DNA from: Thalassiosira profunda
Lineage: Eukaryota > Bacillariophyta > Thalassiosirophyceae > Thalassiosirales > Thalassiosiraceae
NCBI GenBank assembly: GCA_036939355.1
Contig: JALLAP010000865.1
Span: 1-15,852 of the forward strand
Length of the DNA: 15,852 nt
Reading direction: 5' to 3'
This document shows positions 7,149 to 14,392 of this stretch, piece after piece. Each line of letters starts with the position of its first letter. Positions within the stretch are counted from its first letter, which is position 1. The position numbers and the translations under genes were made by a program. The notes beneath the pieces were generated by a model, which worked only from the letters and a program-made list of their open reading frames with translations, made no database searches and was not told the DNA's origin.

Positions 7149-8432
7149 CTATGATCTCTCCAAGTATTCCAAGACGCCCGGAATGATGACATTCATATCG
7201 CTGCCACAGCTTCTACGGATCGCCTGCCTGGCTTCCGCACCCTGCCCATTGCCGCTATGGCACCGCCAAATAGCAAGCTCGAGCATCGTCGTCACGTCCA
7301 ACCACTCGTAGTAGGCGAACCATTCTCGGATCAATGTCATTTTCTGTCCCTCTGGCTGGTGATGGCGACCTAAGATTTCGTTCACCTTCGCTCCAGCCTG
7401 TTCCAGCTGGCTCGAGCTCCTGTACTGCATCCACTTGGAGGCGACCAGCTTCCTGTCCCGTATGACAGGCATTGTTGCTCTCATTAACTCGCAGGTGGAG
7501 CGCTCAATGTCAATGACAAAGGCCACAGGAGGAATGGTGATGTGTTCCAAAGAGGAGCATCCGTTGAATGCGCCATCCTCAATACAATGCACCCCCTCGC
7601 GCACAACCGCGTGTGACAGATTTACGCAATTCTCAAATGCCCATTTGCCGACCAGCGTGACAGAGGATGGGATGATGATGCGCTCCACCGAAAAAAGATT
7701 CCTGAATGCCAAAATCCCAATCGCCTGAAGTCCCTCCTGAAGCTCTAGCCTCAACTGATTGCAACCAGCAAATGCCAATCGTCCAACGTTCGTCGTAGTA
7801 GAGGGGATGTTGATGCGCTCCAGCGACGTGCAACCTTGGAATGCTTTTTCTCCGATACTCTGCAGCCCTTCACGCAGTTCCACATCTACCAAACCGCTGC
7901 ATTCTTCAAATGCCTCTTTTTCAATTTCGGTGACAGAGGCCGGAATGTTGATCCTGACCAAAGCTTTGCAGCCGTCGAATGCTCCCTCTCCAATGTAGTG
8001 TATTCCTTCACAGAGCTCCACATCGGTCAAACTGTAACACCCTTGAAATGTCCCCGCTTCGATATCAACAACAGAGGGTGGAATGGTTATGCTCTTCAGT
8101 GCAGGGCAGTGCTCGAATGCCTGCGTATCAATCTTTGTCACGTTGCTGCTGAGATCAATCTCACTCAAACTATTGCAATATGCAAATGCCCAACTGCCGA
8201 TCTCGACAGCAGAGCCGGTGGGCCAAACAACGCGCTCCAGCGAGCTGCAGTCACAGAATGCATTTTCTGATATGGTGGTGACATTCCCCAGATCCACCGA
8301 CCTCAAATCCATGCACGCATGAAAGGCCATTTCTGGAATCACCGTCACGTTAGAAGCAACGCGAATCTGGCGGGCACGCCGGTGCCGTTGCTGGACCTCC
8401 CCGCCGTCGTATTCGTCCCACTCCTCGGCCAT
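7149..8432 (-). CDS. BspA-type leucine-rich repeat (LRR_5) protein A
   Basis: 427 residues from the ATG at 8430-8432. The frame is open slightly further upstream, but no earlier ATG exists. A short acidic N-terminus (MAEEWDEYDGGEV) and a basic patch (HRRARQIRV) lead into 12 repeats of about 23 residues of the form AF..C..L..I.IP.SV..I, the treponemal/BspA LRR_5 class, which form a solenoid used for protein binding. About 110 non-repeat residues follow, with KLVASKWMQYRSSSQLEQA, a KVNEILGR helix and a LDVTTMLELAIWR helix, shared with protein B at 12887-14161. There is no signal peptide or membrane segment, so a cytosolic or nuclear scaffold or recognition role is likely, with unknown partners. 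Repeat 9 lacks one residue relative to B, and repeat 10 has lost its Cys (AFRNLFSV). Confidence 0.85.
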   Translation of the reverse strand: MAEEWDEYDGGEVQQRHRRARQIRVASNVTVIPEMAFHACMDLRSVDLGNVTTISENAFCDCSSLERVVWPTGSAVEIGSWAFAYCNSLSEIDLSSNVTKIDTQAFEHCPALKSITIPPSVVDIEAGTFQGCYSLTDVELCEGIHYIGEGAFDGCKALVRINIPASVTEIEKEAFEECSGLVDVELREGLQSIGEKAFQGCTSLERINIPSTTTNVGRLAFAGCNQLRLELQEGLQAIGILAFRNLFSVERIIIPSSVTLVGKWAFENCVNLSHAVVREGVHCIEDGAFNGCSSLEHITIPPVAFVIDIERSTCELMRATMPVIRDRKLVASKWMQYRSSSQLEQAGAKVNEILGRHHQPEGQKMTLIREWFAYYEWLDVTTMLELAIWRCHSGNGQGAEARQAIRRSCGSDMNVIIPGVLEYLERS

Positions 8433-8784
8433 CCTGAATGTTCGTTGAAACTGATGTGATGACACAGATCCGCCACCTTAGGCCACACTCCGGTGGAAAC
8501 GGCACGGATGTGTCGGTGGTGCGCGGGGAGAAGGACAGCGGAGGCGAGAGAGTGAAGGAGCGAGGGTGGTGGAGGGCGCCGGGGGCCGGCGGGGGCAGAG
8601 GCGGGCAGTTCTGGGGTCGCGGGGAGATTTAGTCTGAACGTGGGGGCTTCTGTCCGGATTTTTCGGCCGTCTCGGGCTCTCTCTGTTCTTCACCCCTCTG
8701 GCATTGGCCTCTCGCCGCCTCGACCAACCGGTGCGTGCCAAGCGGAGCAGCACATCTCACTCGTTGGCCGTCACGCTGCAAACG
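8433..8784. promoter_or_regulatory. Shared upstream region of LRR protein A and the GH71/99-like gene, 352 bases
   Basis: This is the divergent interval between two start codons. The middle part (about 8510-8630) is GA/GGC-rich on the + strand, and the part nearer the hydrolase is pyrimidine-rich. An ACGTGG sits at 8637-8642. No TATA box or CCAAT pair stands out, and no coding sequence is supported. Confidence 0.4.
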
Positions 8785-10310
8785 ATGAAGCGACGACGGA
8801 GTCTCCTGGCCCTCAAAGCGACGGCGCTGGCGATGGCCGCGTGCGCCTCCGGCGGCCGCGCTGCATCCCCTGCCATCGCCGACGAGGAACCGCGCGTCCC
8901 GCACCATCGGCGGCGGCGGCGGCCGGCCCAGCCACCCCGCCGGGCCCAAGGCGACTCCAACGACGGTGGTTCGCCCGCTGTCCCCGCCGACACCCTGACC
9001 GACCAAATCCTCTGCGGCTACCAGGGCTGGTTTGCCTACCCCAACGACGGCTCGCCATTAAACAGGTGGAAGCACTGGTTTTCATCGCACGACGATCCGA
9101 GCGCGGAGCACCTGCACATCGATCTGTATCCCACAATGGACGAGTATGACGAGGAAGATTTGCAGGAATCGAATTTGCGGATGCGCGACGGAAGTTTCGC
9201 GAAGAAGTATTCGACGAGCCGGCCCAACGTGGTGTTGAAGCACTTCGAGTGGATGCGCGACTACGGCATCTCGGGCGTGTTCCACATGCGGTTCATGGAG
9301 GGCCTGGACCGCGATGCCAATCGTGAGTGAGAGAGGTGCACAAGATGTGCTCGTGCTGCATCAGAGATGTGCATGTTTCCAGTTTGCTCACATCATGTGT
9401 ACAATGGATTGCAACCGCAGGAGAATGGAAGACGAACGTCCTGCGCAACGTCCGAGACGCCGCCGAATCCACCGGCCGCGTCTTCGCCGTATCGTACAAC
9501 ATTGCCGGGCGGACACTCGACAATTCTGTACTCGACGACTTGAAGGAGGATTGGAAGCGTTTGATCGACGAGGAGCAAATCGCGCAGAGCGATCGATACC
9601 TCCATCACGACGGACGGCCGGTGCTGCGCATTTTTGGCATCGGCTTCAAATCGGTCCAGGTGACGAACCTCGAAAAGCTGGCGGGCCTCATTGAGTGGCT
9701 GCAAAATCCCGAGGAGGAGCGGTATCGCGTCTTTCTCGTCGGAGGGGTGCCCGCCCACTGGCGCGGCCGGACGAAGGACGCCCGGACGAATCCGGCGTGG
9801 CGGGGCATCTACGACAGTTTGGACGGCATCCATCCCTGGCACGTCGGGCGATGGAAGACCATCAATGGCTTTCAGAGGGTGTACAACCGCATGATATCGA
9901 GGGATGCGAGATATTGCAATCAACGAGATATCCTGTACTTGCCGACAATGTGGCCGGGGTTCAGCTGGCACAATCAAAAGAAGGCTCGCGGGCACGATTC
10001 GCCGATCAACGTGGTGCCGCGACTTGGCGGGCGGTTCCTCTGGGCGCAGGCATACCGGTACGCTGCCGATCCGAATATCCATACAATATGGATGGCGCAG
10101 TTCGACGAGGTGGACGAGGGCACGGCGATCTACAAAGTGGCCAAGGATCAATCCGAGGTGCCCGCAGAGGGGACGTGGCTGACGCTCGACGCGGACGGCG
10201 AATCGCTGCCATCGGATTGGTATCTTCGGCTGTGCGGGGTGGCGCAGCTGATGCTGCGGGGAGAGATTGCATTGACGGAGAGGATACCGATTCAAACAGA
10301 GGCGTCTTGA
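8785..10310 (+). CDS. Secreted GH71/GH99-like glycoside hydrolase, two exons
   Basis: Exons 8785-9322 and 9421-10310 join in phase 1 to give 475 residues. The ATG at 8785 is followed by KRRRSLLALKATALAMAAC, a probable signal peptide, then a basic HRRRRR linker. The catalytic domain begins at about residue 70 with ILCGYQGWFAYPNDGSPLNRW, the typical opening of GH71/GH99-like xylosidase/endo-mannanase-fold proteins. Further landmarks are HIDLYPTMDEYDEEDL (111-126), HFEWMRDYGISGVFHMRFMEG (153-173), FLVGGVPAHWR, YLPTMWPGFSWHN (about 350-363) and MAQFDEVDEGTAIYK (about 404-418). The acidic FDEVDEGT motif sits where the family carries its acidic active-site residues. The likely role is cleavage of extracellular or endolysosomal polysaccharide. 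The sugar specificity cannot be read from sequence. Close relatives are mainly bacterial as far as I recall. Confidence 0.85.
9323..9420 (+). other. Spliceosomal intron in the GH71/99-like gene, 98 bases, phase 1
   Basis: The donor is C|GTGAGTGAG and the acceptor CAACCGCAG|GAGAA, with a possible branch site CTCAC at 9387-9391. Splicing rebuilds a CGA arginine codon across the junction and gives DANREWKTNVLRN. Without splicing the frame stops at TGA 9328-9330. Confidence 0.85.
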
Positions 10311-10459
10311 CTGGTGCCGGATCTCTCGAGCGATGCCGTGGCTCGGTGTCTCGTCTTTCATTGGGACGAATCTGGACGGACTGCAGAGGCATTGATCAAT
10401 TGCTCAGCCATCGAATGAAGTATCCTCTCAGAAGTTCGGTCTAGACAAAAGCTCGTCGA
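10311..10459. other. Convergent 3' gap, 149 bases, with a repeated 20-base word
   Basis: The space between the hydrolase stop and the stop of the CCWPCVC gene. It contains CGGACTGCAGAGGCATTGAT at 10377-10396, which recurs in an interrupted form at 12792-12828. No coding sequence is supported. Confidence 0.5.
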
Positions 10460-11509
10460 TCATCTATTGTCAGTGCATTCATTCTTTGTAACTCCAGCTT
10501 CCAAACTGCAACTTGAACTTCCGCCCGCGACCGCATCGCCAACGTCGCCCAGAAGCGCCTCGTCCGCAATGGGCGATACGGCACAGACCTTCCGGAATAT
10601 TTCTCCCATCCCGCTGTTGTATCCGTTTCGCGCCCGATCTGCGCACTGCAATTTGTACTCTCTCTCGTCCTGATACCTCCTCCGTCCGCTCTCATCTACG
10701 CGAATCGTCGCGCTCATCCTCCCCGGCGTGGGATCAGCGAGGTCCTCCCTCGCCCCCTCGACCGTCCCCCCGACGCCATGCTCGGACGACCGCGCGTCCT
10801 CCGCATCGAAGAACATTCCGATAATAATGTAACCGTGGTCGGAGACTGTTGCGCCTTCCATCGTCCCGTCGTCCGAACAGCGCACCTCCCTCGCCGACAC
10901 GGCGAGGCTCGTCCTCCTCCCGTCGAACGGCTGCACGAACGGCACCTCCAGCTGCTCGGGACGGTCGCACGGGTTCCCAATCACGGCGAACCGGTACGTC
11001 CGCTCGACTCCGTCCGCCAGTGTTACGTTGAGAGTATCGACCCGAATGTAATCCTGTGTGTCGCACACGCACGGCCAGCAGCAGTAGTGCATGTATCCCG
11101 TGGCAAATCCCCCGCCCAACCGGGGCAGCGTGAGGCGGTAGCGGTTGTGGTCCGACGGGCGGACGGGGGAGCCGGACACGGCGCAGAATCCCTCGAAGAA
11201 CGCGGAGAGGCGCCGCGGGGTCATTTGACGGGCGCGCTCGAGGAGGAAGGTCGCCCAGCGGTGGGACGCGGCGTTGCGGTTGCCGTGGCGGAAGATGTTG
11301 CGGTATTCGTTGTGAAGGTCGCGGACGGTGGCCTGGTAGGAGGGCGAGGCGGGCGGCCAGTGCGGAGGCGGTTGCGGTAGGCGGGCGCTGTCGTTTTCGA
11401 CGGCGGTTGTCTCTGCGAGGGCCGCGGCCGCCGAGGCAGCGACGCTCGCGGCGAGAAGGAGCGCGCCGGCGAGCAGGGCGATCCTGCGTCTCGGGAGGGA
11501 CGGCGTCAT
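10460..11509 (-). CDS. Unrecognised secretory or membrane protein with a CCWPCVC cysteine cluster
   Basis: 349 residues from the ATG at 11507-11509; the frame extends upstream but without an ATG. Residues 7-32 (RRRIALLAGALLLAASVAASAAAALA) form a signal peptide or N-terminal anchor, so the rest is lumenal or extracellular. A Pro-rich spacer is followed by a basic helical region (60-110) ending in FFEGFCAVSGSPVRP. The core is GGGFATGYMHYCCWPCVCDTQD (132-153), with four cysteines in seven residues, one pair as CWPC. Later landmarks are FAVIGNPCDRP (174-184) and VSDHGYIIIGMFF (222-234). Eleven cysteines lie in all, and the last 60 residues hold three of them. I do not recognise the family. The CxxC and clustered Cys suggest disulfide, thiol or metal chemistry, which is inference. 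The gene is divergent from the MerT/MerP-like gene across 296 bases. Confidence 0.7.
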   Translation of the reverse strand: MTPSLPRRRIALLAGALLLAASVAASAAAALAETTAVENDSARLPQPPPHWPPASPSYQATVRDLHNEYRNIFRHGNRNAASHRWATFLLERARQMTPRRLSAFFEGFCAVSGSPVRPSDHNRYRLTLPRLGGGFATGYMHYCCWPCVCDTQDYIRVDTLNVTLADGVERTYRFAVIGNPCDRPEQLEVPFVQPFDGRRTSLAVSAREVRCSDDGTMEGATVSDHGYIIIGMFFDAEDARSSEHGVGGTVEGAREDLADPTPGRMSATIRVDESGRRRYQDEREYKLQCADRARNGYNSGMGEIFRKVCAVSPIADEALLGDVGDAVAGGSSSCSLEAGVTKNECTDNR

Positions 11510-11608
11510 GGCGAGTGAGGAGGGTGTGAGAGCGACGCGGAGCGATGAGGAGGCAGGAGGAGCGAGCGGAGCTGAGTCATTTTTTTGCAAGTGTCTCCCC
11601 TTGCAAAT

Positions 11609-11620
11609 AATTGGCCAATT
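11609..11620. promoter_or_regulatory. 12-base CCAAT palindrome
   Basis: AATTGGCCAATT is perfectly self-complementary and presents CCAAT to both divergent genes. NF-Y-type factors bind CCAAT in eukaryotes. Function here is inferred from position only. Confidence 0.5.
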
Positions 11621-11630
11621 TATATATTTT
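11621..11630. promoter_or_regulatory. TATA-like AT tract
   Basis: TATATATTTT lies immediately right of the CCAAT palindrome, 176 bases before the plus-strand ATG and 112 bases before the minus-strand ATG. It is a plausible core promoter, though AT-rich spacers in diatoms often contain such tracts by chance. Confidence 0.35.
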
Positions 11631-11805
11631 CATGTGTAGATATAATATCCCCGAGGTAGATTTCTTTTAGTCCATTGAAATAACAAACTTTCCCCCAAAC
11701 AGCTCAGCATTTTTCCTTCTTCTCCGCCCCCCGGCCCGCGCCCGCCCAGCGCCAGGCAAGCAGGGCGAACAACAACGCAAGCAATAAGGCCGTCGCTCCT
11801 ATCTC

Positions 11806-12714
11806 ATGTGCAAAGCACCAGAAGCCTCGGCCGCCGCGACGCGGCGGCGGCGGCGGCGGCGGCGGCCGTCCCCGCGAGAGAGACCGCCGGAGGCAACCGC
11901 GGCCGTCGTCCCGCCCATAAAGCGCGCGCACCTCGTCACGGACGAGGGATTCCTCCGCCGCCTCCTGGCCAACCTCGGCGCCCTCGCCGTCCTCCTCGCG
12001 GCCGGCGCCTCCAGTCCGCGCGCCACCGACCTCTTCCTGGACGCCTACCACGCCGCGAAGGAGCGCATGATGGATATAGCCGGGGAAATGGCGTGGTGGT
12101 CCCTCCTCTCCCTCCTCGCGTCGTCGTGCTGCGCGGTGCAGCTTCTGCTCAACGCGCTCTCGCTGGGGTGCGCGGGCTTCAATACTGTGTTGGGGCCGCT
12201 GCGGCCGACGTTCCTGGCCCTGATGATCGTGGCGCAGCTGGGCTCGTGGTGCGCGGCTTATTATTTTTCAGCGTATGCGAGCGGGGGAAATGCGCAGTCG
12301 TGGCGGATGACGGCGGGCTCGACGGTCGTGTCGGGGATGCTGACGCTGTTGCCCGAGATGCTGGAGTGGCAGACCGCCCGGCGGGAGAGGGGGCGGAGAA
12401 AATACAAACAATTGCAAAATGGCACAGAGGAGGACGATGGAACGTTGACAAACAGCGTCAGGACAACGATGCAATTGCAATTGTCGACCATGGGGTGCAG
12501 CTCGTGCGTATCGACAGTGTCCCGGGTGCTCGACGGCATCGACGGCGTCGCACGGCATCGCGTGTCGCTCGAAAAGGGGATTGCGGAGATTGTATTTGAG
12601 GAGGGGATGCCGGGCGGCGGTGCGGGAGCGGGGGCGTCGGATCTGAAGCGTCAAATCATGGAGCAACTGGAACGGGCGGGATTTCCAGCTATTGCTTGTT
12701 CCGGGGATACTTGA
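11806..12714 (+). CDS. MerT/MerP-like membrane protein with C-terminal heavy-metal-associated (HMA) domain
   Basis: 302 residues; the ATG at 11806 follows an in-frame TAA at 11785. An Arg-rich N-terminus leads to a first hydrophobic segment (51-68). The core SLLASSCCAVQLLLNALSLGCAGF (101-124) carries a vicinal Cys108-Cys109 pair, followed by LRPTFLALMIVAQLGSW (132-148) and a last hydrophobic stretch (168-187). This order and the CC pair resemble MerT, the bacterial inner-membrane mercuric ion transporter (SxCC, then LxPxRPxF). After a charged linker comes an HMA domain (about 223-296) with STMGCSSCVSTV, giving the metal-binding Cys231-x-x-Cys234, as in MerP. Bacterial MerT-MerP fusions are known. 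The likely role is transport or sensing of a soft metal, Hg or Cu/Zn-like. Metal identity and location are unknown. The HMA is firm and the MerT homology probable. Confidence 0.7.
   Translation: MCKAPEASAAATRRRRRRRRPSPRERPPEATAAVVPPIKRAHLVTDEGFLRRLLANLGALAVLLAAGASSPRATDLFLDAYHAAKERMMDIAGEMAWWSLLSLLASSCCAVQLLLNALSLGCAGFNTVLGPLRPTFLALMIVAQLGSWCAAYYFSAYASGGNAQSWRMTAGSTVVSGMLTLLPEMLEWQTARRERGRRKYKQLQNGTEEDDGTLTNSVRTTMQLQLSTMGCSSCVSTVSRVLDGIDGVARHRVSLEKGIAEIVFEEGMPGGGAGAGASDLKRQIMEQLERAGFPAIACSGDT
11842..11865 (+). repeat. (CGG)8 microsatellite coding for eight arginines
   Basis: Eight perfect CGG triplets encode an Arg run near the N-terminus of the MerT/MerP-like protein. Length can change by slippage without a frameshift. 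A shorter CGG run occurs in the hydrolase linker near 8909-8920. Confidence 0.85.
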
Positions 12715-12886
12715 AACTCTTGGGTTACACATAAGAATCTTGCAATTGATGGCAGCAACAACCACCGACTACTCGTGATGAAAAGAGCGGGCGGACTGCA
12801 GAGGCAGCAACTATGATGAGGCATTGATAACAATAATAGGATATCTCCCTGGCGTTCATACCTCACGAAGGAAAGAAGCCTCTCTT
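12715..12886. other. Convergent 3' gap, 172 bases
   Basis: This lies between the stops of the MerT/MerP-like gene and LRR protein B. It holds CGGACTGCAGAGGCA at 12792-12806 and GAGGCATTGAT at 12818-12828, together an interrupted copy of the word at 10377-10396. No gene is supported. Confidence 0.5.
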
Positions 12887-14161
12887 CTACCCCTCCAAAT
12901 ACTCCAAGACGTAGGCACCGATGTCACTGAAGTCTCTACGGCTTGCCAATCTGGCGTCCGCATCCCGCTCGTTGCCATTCATATTGATCCTCCAAATAGC
13001 CAGCTCGAGCAGCGTTGCCACATCCAACCTATCGTAGTAGGCAGACCACTTTCGGATGCACTGAATCTTGTTTTCCTCGGCAGACCGAGGGCGGCCTAGG
13101 ATTTCGTTCACCTTTGCCTCAGCCTCTTCGAGCTGGCCCGGGCTCCTGTACTGCAACCACTTCGAGACAACCAACTTCCCCTCCACTTCGGTTGGTACAG
13201 GCATTGCTCCTCTCAACAACTGGCAGCTGGAACGCTCGAAATCAATCACCAAGGCCACGGGAGGAATCGTAATGCGTTCCAAAGAGGTGCAGCCGTCGAA
13301 TGCTCGATCCCCAATGCAAATGGCCCCCTCGCTCAAGGTCACCTCTGTCAGACTGGTACATTGCTCAAATGCCTCAAATTCAACAGACTTGACAGAAGAG
13401 GGAATGGTGACGCGCTCCAAAGAATTGCAACGACTGAATACTCCTTCCCCAATCATTTGGAGTCCCTCCCGAAGCTCGGCAGATCGCAACTGATGACAAC
13501 CAGCAAATGCATAGTTTTTGACTTGCAACATTGTCGAGGGGATGATGATGTGTAGCAGCGATTTGCAATCTCGGAATGTATTTGGTCCGATAACCTGCAG
13601 CCCCTCGTTCAACTCCACTTCTTCCAAACTGCAGCAGCCAGAGAATGCCATCTCTCCAATATCGGTGACCGACGCTGGAATGTTGACCCGGGCCAAGGCT
13701 TCGCAATGGAGGAATGCACCTCCTCCAATGCGTTGTATCCCATCACTGAGCTTCACTTCCGCCAAATCCGTGCAGTGCTCAAATGCATGAGCTTCAATTG
13801 TGGCGACAGACGATGGGATGGTTGCGCGTGTCAGTGCGTTGCAATTCAAGAATGCCTGTACTCCAATCTTCGTCACATTGCGGAGGTCAATCTCCTCCAA
13901 TCTCACGCAGCCGGCAAATGCCCATCTGCCAATCTCGACAGCCGATGCGGCTGACCAATCGACGCGCTCCAGCGAGACGCAACCACCGAATGCGTCAGCC
14001 GAGATGGTGGCGACGTTGCTCAAATCCACCGCCCGCAAATCCTCGTACTCCTGAAAGGCCCTCTCTGGGATCACTGTCACGCCCGCTGCCACTCGGATCT
14101 GGCGGGCGTCGCGGTGCCATTCTTGGACTGCGCCGCCGTCGTATTCGACCACCCCTTCCAT
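12887..14161 (-). CDS. BspA-type leucine-rich repeat (LRR_5) protein B
   Basis: 424 residues from the ATG at 14159-14161. It is organised exactly like protein A: a short N-terminus with VVEYDGGAVQEWHRDARQIRV, then 12 LRR_5 units of about 23 residues (AF..C..L..V.IPSSV..I), then a shared C-terminal domain with GKLVVSKWLQYRSPGQLEEA, KVNEILGR and LDVATLLELAIWR. The repeats of A and B pair one to one along the whole length, so the two arose by duplication of a complete 12-repeat gene. There is no signal peptide or membrane helix. It is presumably a protein-interaction scaffold, and no enzymatic motif is visible. It lies about 5 kb from A on the same strand, with three unrelated genes in between. 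Confidence 0.85.
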   Translation of the reverse strand: MEGVVEYDGGAVQEWHRDARQIRVAAGVTVIPERAFQEYEDLRAVDLSNVATISADAFGGCVSLERVDWSAASAVEIGRWAFAGCVRLEEIDLRNVTKIGVQAFLNCNALTRATIPSSVATIEAHAFEHCTDLAEVKLSDGIQRIGGGAFLHCEALARVNIPASVTDIGEMAFSGCCSLEEVELNEGLQVIGPNTFRDCKSLLHIIIPSTMLQVKNYAFAGCHQLRSAELREGLQMIGEGVFSRCNSLERVTIPSSVKSVEFEAFEQCTSLTEVTLSEGAICIGDRAFDGCTSLERITIPPVALVIDFERSSCQLLRGAMPVPTEVEGKLVVSKWLQYRSPGQLEEAEAKVNEILGRPRSAEENKIQCIRKWSAYYDRLDVATLLELAIWRINMNGNERDADARLASRRDFSDIGAYVLEYLEG

Positions 14162-14392
14162 GGTTTGAAGAAGACTCTGCAGCAATCTGATGGTGGTTGT
14201 TGTGCGGCTATTGTGGCATGGAGCACTCGACCTGTTGAGTTGAGCTGTTGTGTTTCAGTCATGGAGCGAAATTAGTCATGCATGATTGATGGAAGAATGA
14301 ATGCCTAAAAGCACATTCATCTTACCAGATGATATCGTACCAGCTCCCCTGCGCAGCACAGATCCGCCTTCTCTCAAACGCTTGGGCCATAG
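14162..14392. promoter_or_regulatory. Upstream region of LRR protein B and 3' flank of the CysRS-SET gene, 231 bases
   Basis: This is gene-free. A 10-base palindrome TCATGCATGA lies at 14276-14285. Both neighbours are transcribed leftwards, so the interval must contain the SET gene's 3' end and the LRR promoter. Nothing else is evident. Confidence 0.4.

Larger units (their letters stand above)
11510..11805. promoter_or_regulatory. Bidirectional promoter region between the CCWPCVC and MerT/MerP-like genes
   Basis: 296 bases between two divergent ATGs. The centre (about 11600-11700) is much more AT-rich than the surrounding coding DNA. It holds the palindrome AATTGGCCAATT (11609-11620), which puts a CCAAT box on both strands, directly followed by a TATATATTTT stretch. 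Two TTGCAA words flank the left side (11585-11590 and 11601-11606). The in-frame TAA at 11785 fixes the downstream gene's start to 11806 or later. Confidence 0.6.

Noticed and set aside
9327..9420. Continuous upstream extension of hydrolase exon 2 as coding (frame is open through the intron)
   Set aside because: The translated segment is Cys-rich and unlike the family, and the GT-AG junction restores a continuous GH71/99-like domain.
9393..10361. 322-codon frame on the - strand opposite the GH71/99-like gene
   Set aside because: It lies antisense to a well-supported hydrolase exon and shows no motif. Its openness follows from the codon bias of the real gene.
11808..12599. 263-codon + strand frame overlapping the MerT/MerP-like gene
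   Set aside because: It has no membrane segments or motifs and a low-complexity Arg/Gly composition. The overlapping frame has an HMA domain and clear helices.
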